DNA from: Heliomicrobium undosum
Lineage (GTDB): Bacteria; Bacillota; Desulfitobacteriia; Heliobacteriales; Heliobacteriaceae
Length of the DNA stretch: 64,000 bases
NCBI RefSeq assembly: GCF_009877425.1
Contig: NZ_WXEY01000005.1
Span: forward strand, 1-64,000
Direction: 5' to 3'
The translations under genes were made by a program, and so were the position numbers. A model generated the notes under the pieces. The model saw nothing but the letters and a program-made list of their open reading frames with translations. It ran no database searches and was not told the origin of the DNA. Every line of letters starts with the position of its first letter. The first letter of the stretch is position 1. This document shows positions 1 through 6,642 of the stretch, piece by piece.

Positions 1-1
1 G

Positions 2-592
2 CCGCCGCCGCCACGCCCCTGCCCGCCGCCACCGCCGGCGAGACCTTGCCCACCGCCGTGCCCGCCCTGTCCGCCGCCCAAGCCGTGCCGACCAAAACCT
101 TGCCCGCCGAAGCACGACTGCCGGATGCCCGAGCCCTGCCCGCAGGTCGAGCCAATCGCCCGTGAGCCGATGCCGATGCCGCCCTGCGGTCCCATGCCGA
201 TGCCCATGCCAATGGAACCCATTGCCCGCGAGCCCATGTACAGACCCATGCCTTGCGAACCGATGCCCATGCCTATGCCCGTGGAACCCATCGCCCGTGA
301 GCCGATGCATATGCCCATGCCCTGTGAACCGATGCCCATGCCAATGCCTGTCCAGCCCATCGCCCGCGAACCGATGCATCACCGACCGGCGCCCTGCGAC
401 CCCTGTGAATCCTACGACCCCGCCATCACCGTCCCGCCGGAGATGATGAAACCCGGTTGGAAACTGGCCCGGGCCTATGTGCCCTTCCAGCAGTACTGCC
501 CGCCCTTCTACCCGCCGGCAGAGGCCCTCTGCAAGGGAACGATTTTCCCCGGTCTCTACCGCCCCTACTGCAACGATCGGCGTCGTCGATGA
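2..592 (+). CDS. cotJA: CotJA-type spore coat protein with Cys/Pro- and Met/Pro-repeat N-terminus (5' partial)
   Basis: The frame is open from base 2 with no stop, so the true start lies upstream of the window; the first internal ATG is at 125. The visible N-terminal ~40 codons are almost only Pro and Cys, followed by four copies of a (V/M)(E/Q)PIAREPM unit separated by Met-Pro spacers. The C-terminal ~45 residues (about 446-577) match the CotJA family: ARAYVPFQQY and ALCKGTIFPGLYRPY. Known CotJA proteins are only about 80 residues and lack such an extension, so this is CotJA fused to a low-complexity tail. It is followed 20 bp later by cotJB and then interrupted cotJC, the canonical cotJABC order. 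CotJA is a mother-cell-made coat component that needs CotJC for assembly in Bacillus subtilis. Metal or disulfide roles for the Cys/Met tract are inference. Confidence 0.85.
   Translation, partial: PPPPRPCPPPPPARPCPPPCPPCPPPKPCRPKPCPPKHDCRMPEPCPQVEPIAREPMPMPPCGPMPMPMPMEPIAREPMYRPMPCEPMPMPMPVEPIAREPMHMPMPCEPMPMPMPVQPIAREPMHHRPAPCDPCESYDPAITVPPEMMKPGWKLARAYVPFQQYCPPFYPPAEALCKGTIFPGLYRPYCNDRRRR
146..376 (+). repeat. In-frame tandem repeat inside cotJA
   Basis: Four copies of a nine-codon unit (V/M)(E/Q)PIAREPM recur every 22-23 codons, with spacers made of Met-Pro and Cys-Glu-Pro. The repeat is in frame and coding; copy number could vary between strains. Confidence 0.85.
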
Positions 593-612
593 GAGGGGAG
601 GGAGGCTGACGC

Positions 613-870
613 ATGGACCGGCACCAGTTAGAATTGCTCCGGCGCATCCAGGAACTGGAGTTTGTCGCCGTGGATCTGAACCTGTTTCTCGATACCCACC
701 CGAACGACAAGGCCGCCCTGCGGGACTTCACCCGCGTCACCGACGAACTGAAAAAGCTGAAGCATGCATACGAGACTCGCTATGCGCTGCTGACGGTGGA
801 AGGGCATTGCCCCGGACGGTATCCCTGGAACTGGATCGAAGCGCCCTGGCCTTGGGAAATCGAATACTGA
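613..870 (+). CDS. cotJB: Spore coat protein CotJB
   Basis: This 85-residue protein has the CotJB pattern throughout: an N-terminal LRRIQELEFVAVDLNLFLDT helix, a middle helix ending in HAYETRYALL, and the C-terminal PWNWIEAPWPWE motif. The length is normal for the family. The start ATG at 613 follows a purine-rich ribosome site (GGGGAGGGAGG, ~596-605). It lies between cotJA (20 bp upstream) and the first segment of cotJC (26 bp downstream), all on the plus strand, so one operon is expected. CotJB is thought to act with CotJA and CotJC in the inner coat; the exact role is not known. Confidence 0.93.
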   Translation: MDRHQLELLRRIQELEFVAVDLNLFLDTHPNDKAALRDFTRVTDELKKLKHAYETRYALLTVEGHCPGRYPWNWIEAPWPWEIEY

Positions 871-896
871 CGCGGTCGGGAGGGTAGGAACGAGCA

Positions 897-996
897 ATGT
901 GGATTTATGAGAAAAAGCTCCAGTACCCGGTCCGGGTCGAGAAATGCGATATCGGCATGGCCAGGTACCTTTTCGCCCAATACGGGGGTCCCGATT
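897..996 (+). CDS. cotJC: CotJC segment 1 of 3 (N-terminal 33 codons plus one base)
   Basis: ATG at 897 follows GGGTAGGA. It encodes MWIYEKKLQYPVRV...ARYLFAQYGGPD, the invariant start of CotJC (manganese-catalase-like spore coat protein), then meets a TGA at 996-998. The stop belongs to an inserted element that begins inside the 13-base repeat at 984-996. The next part of the protein (SELAAALRYLTQRY...) is found at 4781, and the rest at 9814. Joining 897-996, 4781-4848 and 9814-10218 gives 573 bases: 190 residues and a stop, the normal CotJC length (B. subtilis about 189), with no missing or extra residue. Without excision only a 33-residue peptide could be made. Confidence 0.93.
984..996. 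repeat. Left core repeat of intervening element 1
   Basis: GGGGGTCCCGATT occurs here inside cotJC codons 30-34 and again at 4768-4780 just before the middle cotJC segment, as a direct repeat. The strand exchange of element 1 must lie within it, because joining at any base inside it restores TAC GGG GGT CCC GAT TCG in frame. Confidence 0.88.
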
Positions 997-1079
997 GACA
1001 GGCGCATGAAAGGGCCGCAATGTTCCTCGGAAACCTCCTAATATGGAAAATGTTTGACTTAGAATAACACATCATTCCA

Positions 1080-1121
1080 ATAAAAACGGAACCCCCCGGG
1101 CTCATCCCCGGAGGGTTCCGT
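1080..1121 (-). terminator. Rho-independent terminator of the HD-GYP gene
   Basis: On the minus strand, CGGAACCCTCCGGG and CCCGGGGGGTTCCG pair around a short loop and are followed by TTTTT. It sits directly downstream of the gene ending at 1125, just inside the left edge of element 1. Confidence 0.85.
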
Positions 1122-1124
1122 TTG

Positions 1125-2648
1125 TTAATCGATCTTTTCCCATACCTTTTGGTCGCAGAATATTCGATACAGTCCTTCGTCGAGTTTTCCGTCTTTGACC
1201 ATAAATCCCAGGATGCGCAAGGCATCCTCGACTGGCATCGCCTTTTTGTAGGGACGGTCGGCCGCCGTCAGGGCATCGTAGACGTCGACGATGCTGAGGA
1301 TGCGCGCCTCAATGGGGATATCATCACCGGACATCCGCTGAGGGTATCCCTTCCCGTCGAGATGCTCATGGTGCATCGCCGCCCACCGGGGGACGTCGGC
1401 CATCTTCGGCGGGAAGGGAACCTTCGACAGGAGGCGCTCGGTTACCTCCACATGGCCCTCCATCTGCCGCCGCTCCTCCTCGGTCAAAGTGCCGCGAACA
1501 ACGCTGAGGGCCTCCACCTCCGCCGCCGTCAGCCAGGTGTGACGGTTTCCTGCTGCATCCAGGTAGGTCCGTTCCATCAACGCTTCCAATTCCCGGACGA
1601 TTTCCGGGGTAATCCGGCCGGAAGGGTTGTCGGCATTGATGATCAGATCACGGATTCGTTGCCAGTCGGCCCATGCTTCTGCCCATTCGGCCTCAACCCG
1701 TTCCGCCTCTACCAGGCTGCCTTTCTCTCTGGCGGCCAGCTTGGCCTCCAGATAATCGCGGCGCAAGGCGGAGGCGATTGACTCCAGCCGAAGCAAGACC
1801 ATCTCTTGCCGATCACCGAGGCGAGTGGCCTTGTTCATCACTGACAGGGGCGTGGTGATCTTGCCGATGTCATGGAGCCAGGCGGACATCACCAGATGGT
1901 TTAACCGCTGTTCATCAAAATACTCCTTCGCCCAAGGACCCTCGTTTGTCGCGTCGACGGCCCGGGCCAGGGCGCCGGCCAACTGGGCCACCCGCCGCGT
2001 GTGGTTGGCGTTGTACGGCGTCTGGGCGTCAATGGCGGTGGCCATGACCTCGACGAAGGAGTTGAAGAGTTGTTCGATGTCTTCAAGGAGTTGGCGGTTG
2101 GTCATCGAGATGGCCGCCTGGGAGGCCAGGCTGGTGACAACCTTCTCCAAATAGGGTGCGAAGGGGATCACCTTTCCTTCGCTGTCTTTGGCATTGATCA
2201 GCTGCAGTACGCCGATGACATCCGATTCGTGGTTCTCCAGCGGCACCACCAGCATGGATGTGGTTCGATAACCGGTCATCTGGTCATACCTTTTCGGTCC
2301 GGAGAAGTCAAATCCCTCCGCCTGATAGACATCGGAGATGTTGACCACTTTCCGTTTAAGTGCGGTGAAGGCGGATACGTTTTCCTGCCGCAGCGGAACG
2401 GGGGGCAGATTGACAGGCTCGCCGTTACCGCCGAGAAAAACCTTCATGATCTCGTTGTGGATGATCTTGAACACCAGTTTTTCGCTTTCGCAAAGGTAGA
2501 GGGTTCCCGCATCGGCTGAGGTGATCCGGCGCGCCTCCGTAACAATCCGGTCGAGCAGGCGGTCGTGGTCTTTTTCCGCCGAAAGGGCAATGCCGATGTC
2601 GAGCAGAGCGCCGACTTCTTCCAGGGTATTAATCAATCCGGTGCTCAT
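1125..2648 (-). CDS. GAF and HD-GYP domain protein (predicted c-di-GMP phosphodiesterase or regulator)
   Basis: 507 residues. Residues ~15-180 form a GAF sensor domain (MSTGLINTLEEVGALLDIG start, then SADAGTLYL and IGVLQLINAKD). Residues ~205-490 form an HD-GYP domain with HDIGK, HHEHLDGKGYP and DVYDALTAADRPYKKAM, so the metal-binding HD and the GYP signature are both intact. About 90 residues between HDIGK and HHEHLDG are longer and more charged than usual. Family knowledge: HD-GYP proteins hydrolyse c-di-GMP to GMP or pGpG, and GAF domains bind small ligands. It is cytoplasmic, with no membrane segment. It is the only cargo gene of element 1 besides the recombinase module and is read in the same direction as the recombinase, 133 bp away. 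A role in sporulation timing is speculation. Confidence 0.88.
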   Translation of the reverse strand: MSTGLINTLEEVGALLDIGIALSAEKDHDRLLDRIVTEARRITSADAGTLYLCESEKLVFKIIHNEIMKVFLGGNGEPVNLPPVPLRQENVSAFTALKRKVVNISDVYQAEGFDFSGPKRYDQMTGYRTTSMLVVPLENHESDVIGVLQLINAKDSEGKVIPFAPYLEKVVTSLASQAAISMTNRQLLEDIEQLFNSFVEVMATAIDAQTPYNANHTRRVAQLAGALARAVDATNEGPWAKEYFDEQRLNHLVMSAWLHDIGKITTPLSVMNKATRLGDRQEMVLLRLESIASALRRDYLEAKLAAREKGSLVEAERVEAEWAEAWADWQRIRDLIINADNPSGRITPEIVRELEALMERTYLDAAGNRHTWLTAAEVEALSVVRGTLTEEERRQMEGHVEVTERLLSKVPFPPKMADVPRWAAMHHEHLDGKGYPQRMSGDDIPIEARILSIVDVYDALTAADRPYKKAMPVEDALRILGFMVKDGKLDEGLYRIFCDQKVWEKID

Positions 2649-2781
2649 GGTTCGCTAAACCCCTTCTTTACCTGGCTGGTTGCTAACCGGCTTGTTTGGC
2701 TTCGTTGTTATGTATGTATTTGCCATGACAAGCCGTCTTCCTGCTGAGCACCTCCGCAATTGGCAATGTTTCATTTTTTCT

Positions 2782-4431
2782 TCATGAATCCGGAAAAGTC
2801 CATGTGATTTTGCACGCATGTTCGCCATGGGCTTCGATTCGTTCCACCGCAAGTTCAAGCAGGCTGCGCTTGCGCGCGAGACCTAATTGTTCGGGATGCT
2901 CAAGGTAATTCGCCATCTTGCGGACCAGTGCGGCAATCACTTCCTGTTCCTGATCAATACGGGAGAGTTTTCGGTTGAATGCTTTCAGCCGTTCCCGCAG
3001 GTTTCTTTCCTCCCAGCGCAGTTCATCGAGCCGCCGCTTAAAAGCATGCAGGTCAATCGCTTCGGTCTCATAAGCGATTTGTTGACGCCGTTGGGCTTTT
3101 TCGTTTGCGGCGATTTGCCCCTGAAGCCTCGCCCTCTCCTCGCGTTCCTTTTGCATCCCCCCAGCGAAGCTGTCCCGCCGCTGCTGGACAAAGTCCGCCA
3201 AGGCAGCGGGTTCGACCAGCGCTTGGAGCGTGCGCGCCACTTCACTAAAGACATGCTGGTCGACCGTATCCATCTTGTAATACTTCATCGGCAGGCTGCA
3301 CCGTCCGTTTTTCCCCTGGCATACATATCGGTAAATCCGACACTCACGCTGTTTCCCGCGAATGACGGTGCCGTACATTTTTCCGCCGCAGACAGAGCAT
3401 AACAAAAAACCGCTCAGCAAGTATTTTGGCGCAAAGCTGCAGGTCGCTCGCGGGTCACGCTCCCGTCGCTGGCGCATAATCTCCTGAATGAGGTCAAAGT
3501 CGTCGCGGGTGATCAACGGCGGATGGGCATCCGGCACAACGATCCATTCCTCCCTGGGGCGGACCATTCGCTTGCGCTCACCGCCGGCCGTCCGGATCAG
3601 GGTGGTGGTATTATAAATAAGGAAACCCAGGTACACCGGGTTTTCCAGGATGACTTTTATCGTCGATGTGATCCATGTACCGCCACGGGGGCCGGGTATC
3701 CCGTGGGTGTTGAGGAAACGGGCGATGCGCGTCCGTCCATAGCGTGAGCCGAGGAAGAGATCGACGATCTGCCGGTACACCTTCGCTTCCGCCGGGTCGG
3801 GGACGTATCGGCCATCATGGCCATAACGATATCCGTAGGGCGGAGGCACGTTGCCCCGGCCTTCCCTCGCCTTCAATAACTGCGTTACTTTCACCCGAGC
3901 GCCCGTTGTCTTGCGCTCTTTTTGCGCGAGAGCCGCGTGGAGTATCAACAAGAACTCGTCATCATCGGTCCGGCTGTCGTAATTCTCGCGAATGCTGACC
4001 AGAAAAGCCCCCTGATCATGGAGGCGCCGTTTCAGTTCGAGCGTGTCCATCACGTCCCGGGAGGAGCGGGCTATCTCCTTGGTCACGACGCCGGTGATCC
4101 TTTTTTCGCTGATGTCGGTGAGCATCTGCTGCAGTTCCGACCGAAGCCGGGCAAACTCGCCGCTTTTGACATCCAGGTACATCCGGTGAAGTCGGTAGCC
4201 GTGGACATCACACCATTCGCGGAGATACTTTTCCTGGTTAGCGATGCTGCTGCGTTGCCCCTCCTTAGCCGTGGATACGCGGACATAGCCCCCGACAGCC
4301 AGGCCTGATTGTCCCAAGGTTTGGCGGGCATCGGCCAAGACCGGGTGACGCCCGGCTTGGCGAGGCCCGATGGTCAGACCGTCGGCAATGCTCTCGCCTA
4401 TTTCATCATTCTTAGACATCTGGCGCATCAC
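2782..4431 (-). CDS. Large serine recombinase of element 1 (SpoIVCA-like)
   Basis: 549 residues. After an unusual ~46-residue N-terminal extension comes the resolvase catalytic domain with the nucleophile Ser53 in GYVRVSTAKEG. Next are the recombinase domain (PPPYGYRYG, ILENPVYLGFLIYN) and a zinc ribbon (CSVCGGKMYG with a later Cys pair). A basic coiled coil follows (about 440-510), typical of large serine integrases. It probably catalyses site-specific insertion and excision of element 1 between the GGGGGTCCCGATT repeats. The start overlaps the small ORF at 4412-4624 by 20 bp; ATGs at 4431, 4428 and 4419 are all possible. Its 5' end points at the right element end, ~350 bp away. Only 133 bp separate it from the HD-GYP gene downstream. 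The catalytic residues seen are intact. Confidence 0.92.
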   Translation of the reverse strand: MMRQMSKNDEIGESIADGLTIGPRQAGRHPVLADARQTLGQSGLAVGGYVRVSTAKEGQRSSIANQEKYLREWCDVHGYRLHRMYLDVKSGEFARLRSELQQMLTDISEKRITGVVTKEIARSSRDVMDTLELKRRLHDQGAFLVSIRENYDSRTDDDEFLLILHAALAQKERKTTGARVKVTQLLKAREGRGNVPPPYGYRYGHDGRYVPDPAEAKVYRQIVDLFLGSRYGRTRIARFLNTHGIPGPRGGTWITSTIKVILENPVYLGFLIYNTTTLIRTAGGERKRMVRPREEWIVVPDAHPPLITRDDFDLIQEIMRQRRERDPRATCSFAPKYLLSGFLLCSVCGGKMYGTVIRGKQRECRIYRYVCQGKNGRCSLPMKYYKMDTVDQHVFSEVARTLQALVEPAALADFVQQRRDSFAGGMQKEREERARLQGQIAANEKAQRRQQIAYETEAIDLHAFKRRLDELRWEERNLRERLKAFNRKLSRIDQEQEVIAALVRKMANYLEHPEQLGLARKRSLLELAVERIEAHGEHACKITWTFPDS

Positions 4432-4624
4432 CCCCCCGCTCCCACCCTTCGCGGTTTCGATCTCGCTCTATTTCCTGCCCTTCGTAGCTTTTCTCTTTCT
4501 CGATTTCCTGCACTCTGCCGCATTGCTCCTGCGGGATCTGTCTGTCCTGTTCCATATCCTGCAAGGCCCACTGAAACAACAATCCGTACAGACGCTCCTG
4601 CAGTTCCTTCTTAAACAGCGCCAT
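4412..4624 (-). CDS. Small charged protein overlapping recombinase 1 (candidate accessory factor)
   Basis: 70 residues from ATG at 4624, chosen because GGGAGGTG lies 7 bases upstream; a longer open frame to 4813 would run across the element boundary and is unlikely to be used. The N-terminal half (MALFKKELQERLYGLLFQWA) looks helical and the C-terminal half is a run of Glu, Arg, Lys and Gln. I recognise no family. It overlaps the recombinase by 20 bp, so translation is probably coupled, and it lies between the recombinase and the element end. Excision of serine-integrase elements usually needs a small directionality factor; this is the natural candidate in element 1, by position only. Confidence 0.6.
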   Translation of the reverse strand: MALFKKELQERLYGLLFQWALQDMEQDRQIPQEQCGRVQEIEKEKSYEGQEIERDRNREGWERGGDAPDV

Positions 4625-4753
4625 TGTGGACACCTCCCGGATGGTCGGTGTCAATACATATGCGTTAACCCTTGTCCGTTGAGATTGTCCATTAAGAAAT
4701 AAGACTTCTCGGCCTGTTGGTTTATTCAATCGGCAATGGCTGTTTTTCTTATA

Positions 4754-4780
4754 GAACCGGTGAATCGGGGGGTCCCGATT
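4754..4780. other. Right attachment site of element 1
   Basis: The core repeat at 4768-4780 is preceded by element sequence GAACCGGTGAATCGGG. AATCGGG (4763-4769), GGGT, CCCGATT (4774-4780) is a perfect 7-bp dyad, and the dyad extends to 12 of 16 matches with the left element end in the joined circle. Immediately downstream the cotJC frame resumes with TCG GAA CTG. Confidence 0.82.
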
Positions 4781-4848
4781 CGGAACTGGCCGCTGCCCTG
4801 CGATATCTGACACAGCGGTATTCGATGCCTACGAAGAAAGCCAAAGGG
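4781..4848 (+). CDS. cotJC: CotJC segment 2 of 3 (middle 23 codons)
   Basis: Only 68 bp lie between the two elements, but they encode exactly the part of CotJC missing from the flanks: S-ELAAALRYLTQRYSMP-TKKAKG. Other CotJC proteins have GGxDGELAAALRYLNQRY followed by GLLTDIGTEE at this place. The first codon (TCG) takes its T from the left repeat of element 1, and the last codon GGG is part of the core repeat of element 2. Downstream in the present chromosome the frame runs into element 2 and stops at TGA 4861. There is no start codon or ribosome site here, so this piece has meaning only after DNA rearrangement. Confidence 0.93.
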
Positions 4849-4867
4849 CTTTTTATACGTTGATATG
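4840..4867. other. Left attachment site of element 2
   Basis: The core GCCAAAGGG (4840-4848) is repeated at 9805-9813. The element side, CTTTTTATACGTTGATATG (4849-4867), is the inverted partner of CATATCAACATGTAAAAAA at the right end (9782-9800), with 16 of 19 positions complementary. In an excised circle these arms would flank a 13-bp centre, giving a ~51-bp attP typical in size for large serine integrases. Confidence 0.88.
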
Positions 4868-5080
4868 AAAAAAGCTGGATTGTCCCTTTCGCTTCCTATC
4901 ATAGGGTCTAACATGAGCGTGAAAGTATCACCCAGGACGGCAGCGGCCATTCGCATCATGGTGAAGATCGCCCTTCGGATTATCGAGAAGAGGAAAAGGG
5001 GGGAGAAAAAGGATCATCCCGGCCGCGATGGCCGGGATGACGTTATTCAAAACGGTTTTGCGAAAGGAGGCCCGCTGTGA
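4865..5080 (+). CDS. Small basic protein overlapping recombinase 2 (candidate accessory factor)
   Basis: 71 residues from ATG 4865, or 55 from ATG 4913 (MSVKVSPRTAAAIRIMVKIA...), which follows a weak AGGG; the start is undecided. The second half is rich in Lys, Arg and Asp. Its stop overlaps the GTG start of the recombinase (GTGA), so translation is probably coupled. ATG 4865 lies inside the right-hand arm of the predicted att site. I recognise no family. A degenerate second copy of the conserved part lies at 8808-8889. As in element 1, a small ORF sits between the att site and the recombinase, so a role in excision or its control is plausible but unproven. Confidence 0.55.
   Translation: MKKAGLSLSLPIIGSNMSVKVSPRTAAAIRIMVKIALRIIEKRKRGEKKDHPGRDGRDDVIQNGFAKGGPL
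4886..4975 (+). repeat. Copy A of an intra-element direct repeat
   Basis: This stretch of the small ORF recurs at 8808-8889 in the same orientation. Shared blocks include CTTTCGCT, AAAGTATCACCC and GGCCATTCGCATCATGGT, and the translated copies both read VKVSPR...AIRIMVKIAL. Confidence 0.8.
5014..5040. other. Perfect hairpin before recombinase 2
   Basis: TCATCCCGGCC and GGCCGGGATGA form an 11-bp perfect inverted repeat around GCGAT. It lies inside the small ORF, 24 bp before the AAAGGAGG site of recombinase 2. There is no T-run, so it is not a terminator; it could be a binding site or an mRNA structure that controls recombinase translation. Confidence 0.6.
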
Positions 5081-6546
5081 CACTGATTGCGGCCTACGTT
5101 AGAGTGTCCACGGACGAACAGGCCCAACAAGGTATCTCTATCCCCGCGCAAAAATCCCGCCTTCTCTCCTACGCCCAGGCAATGGGCTGGGAAATCGTCG
5201 ACTACTACATAGACGACGGATATTCCGGCAAGGACTTGAATCGTCCGGAGATACAGCGCCTGATCCGGGACGCCCAAGGAAAAAAATTTAATACGGTGCT
5301 ATTCCTGAAGCTGGATCGCCTGTCACGGAAGCAGCGCGATACGCTCTACCTTCTCGAAGATGTGTTCGAGCCCAGTCACATCGGAATAAAGTCGGTAACA
5401 GAAGCCTTCGACACCACCACTCCCTTCGGCAAGGCAGCTCTCGGCATGATGGCCGTCTTCGCCCAATTGGAGCGTGAGACAATCGTCGAGCGCGTCCGGC
5501 TGGCCAAGAAGGAAAGCGCCAAACAGGGGCGCTTTATGGGCGGCCCTGCTCCCCTCGGCTATGATCATGACCCTGTCCACAAGCGCCTTATCGTCAACGA
5601 GGAACAGGCTGACCTGGTGCGTTGGATCTATGATGAGTACCTGAAGGGAGAACGGGGTTATCAAGGCATTGTAGAGCTATTGGACCAACAAGGGATCCCC
5701 TCCCCCACCGGCCGGAAGTGGAATACAGTCACAATGCGGGAGATACTCAGAAACCCGGTGTATATCGGAATGGTCAAGCATAATGGGGAACTCTACAAAG
5801 GCCAGCAGCCGGCCATTATCGTTCGAGAAAAGTGGGACGAAGCGCAGAGCCTGTTGCGGAAACGCGGCGCCATCCGCGCAGCCGCCCAAGCCCATGACGG
5901 CCTGGTATCCGGCATCGTCTACTGCGGGGAATGCGGCGCCAGGATGCGCTACAAAAGGGTGTGGCAGAACTATCCCTGTACAACACCTAAAAAGGTGATG
6001 TGTTACTATGTCTGCTACAGTCAGGACAAAAGCAGTCCCCATATGGCGAAAGATACAGACTGCCGGGTCGGCTACAAACGGGCTGAAGAGATAGAGGCCC
6101 TGGTTGTCGACGCGCTGTGCGGGTTCTCTTTCGACAAAGAGGCCTTAACAAAAATCACAGTTGATACGTTAAGTGGGAACAGCGTGAATGACCTAACACG
6201 GATGCTGAACCGTTGCAGGAAGGAAGTCTCAACGATCAACAAAAAGCTGGAACGGTGGTACTCGGCGTTCGAAAGGAATGCCATATCACCCGACGATCTC
6301 GTCCAACGCATCAAGAATCTTCGTGAACAGAAGAAGGCAATCGAGACGGAAATCGCTTCATTACAGGAGCAAATCCCAGATGCCGAGGACCGATCGGTGT
6401 CAGTATTCGAAGTGCTGGAGATATTGCAAAACTTCCCGGCCCTATGGGGAGAGGCGGATAAAGAGGAGCGCAGGGGAATTGTCCTGAACCTGATCCACCA
6501 TGTGAAGGTTTTCAAGGATGGCCGGGTATCCGTTGGATCTATGTGA
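5077..6546 (+). CDS. Large serine recombinase of element 2 (SpoIVCA-like)
   Basis: 489 residues from GTG 5077, placed 6 bp after AAAGGAGG. The resolvase domain starts at once, with nucleophile Ser11 in YVRVSTDEQAQQGIS, DDGYSGKDLNRP and LDRLSRKQRDT. Next are the recombinase domain (GGPAPLGYDHD, ILRNPVYIGMVKHNG), a zinc ribbon (CGECGARMRY and a later Cys) and a C-terminal coiled coil (about 365-440). This is the domain order of SpoIVCA and phage integrases of the large serine family. It should act on the GCCAAAGGG sites that bound element 2. It is clearly different in sequence from recombinase 1, fitting the different cores. The gene lies 228 bp from the left end, reads the same way as cotJC, and ends before a strong terminator. 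Nothing looks inactivated. Confidence 0.94.
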   Translation: MTLIAAYVRVSTDEQAQQGISIPAQKSRLLSYAQAMGWEIVDYYIDDGYSGKDLNRPEIQRLIRDAQGKKFNTVLFLKLDRLSRKQRDTLYLLEDVFEPSHIGIKSVTEAFDTTTPFGKAALGMMAVFAQLERETIVERVRLAKKESAKQGRFMGGPAPLGYDHDPVHKRLIVNEEQADLVRWIYDEYLKGERGYQGIVELLDQQGIPSPTGRKWNTVTMREILRNPVYIGMVKHNGELYKGQQPAIIVREKWDEAQSLLRKRGAIRAAAQAHDGLVSGIVYCGECGARMRYKRVWQNYPCTTPKKVMCYYVCYSQDKSSPHMAKDTDCRVGYKRAEEIEALVVDALCGFSFDKEALTKITVDTLSGNSVNDLTRMLNRCRKEVSTINKKLERWYSAFERNAISPDDLVQRIKNLREQKKAIETEIASLQEQIPDAEDRSVSVFEVLEILQNFPALWGEADKEERRGIVLNLIHHVKVFKDGRVSVGSM

Positions 6547-6583
6547 TTTCCATTTTCCATTTCACTCTCCCTTATCAGAAAAA

Positions 6584-6623
6584 AGCACCGCTTTCAGTTC
6601 AACAGTCTGAAAGCGGTGCTTTT
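6584..6623. terminator. Bidirectional terminator between recombinase 2 and the stalk-domain gene
   Basis: AGCACCGCTTTCAG pairs perfectly with CTGAAAGCGGTGCT (14 bp, 9-base loop), flanked by AAAA and TTTT, between two convergent genes. Confidence 0.92.
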
Positions 6624-6642
6624 GAGCTTTATACCCTTTTAA

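Larger units (their letters stand above)
997..4780. mobile_element. Intervening element 1 in cotJC (3784 bp, skin-like, serine recombinase)
   Basis: The element lies between the two copies of GGGGGTCCCGATT and separates cotJC codon 33 from codon 34. On the minus strand it carries a small ORF (4412-4624), a large serine recombinase (2782-4431) and a GAF/HD-GYP protein (1125-2648) ending in a terminator 84 bases inside the left boundary. In the predicted excised circle the right end (4754-4769, GAACCGGTGAATCGGG) meets the left end (990-1005, CCCGATTGACAGGCGC) around GGGT; these 16-base arms are inverted and agree at 12 of 16 positions, as expected for an attP. Programmed excision in the mother cell, as for the sigK skin element of B. 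subtilis, is inference. Confidence 0.88.

Noticed and set aside
146-376. CRISPR-like spaced repeats
   Set aside because: The repeats are in frame, protein-coding and part of CotJA; spacers are also repetitive.
2655-2858. 67-codon frame between the HD-GYP and recombinase 1 genes
   Set aside because: It overlaps the recombinase C-terminus in another frame, with no ribosome site or recognisable protein.
4625-5076. Sigma-E or sigma-K promoters for the recombinases
   Set aside because: I looked for the mother-cell consensus upstream of both modules; partial -35 or -10 matches occur but never with correct spacing, so none is reported.
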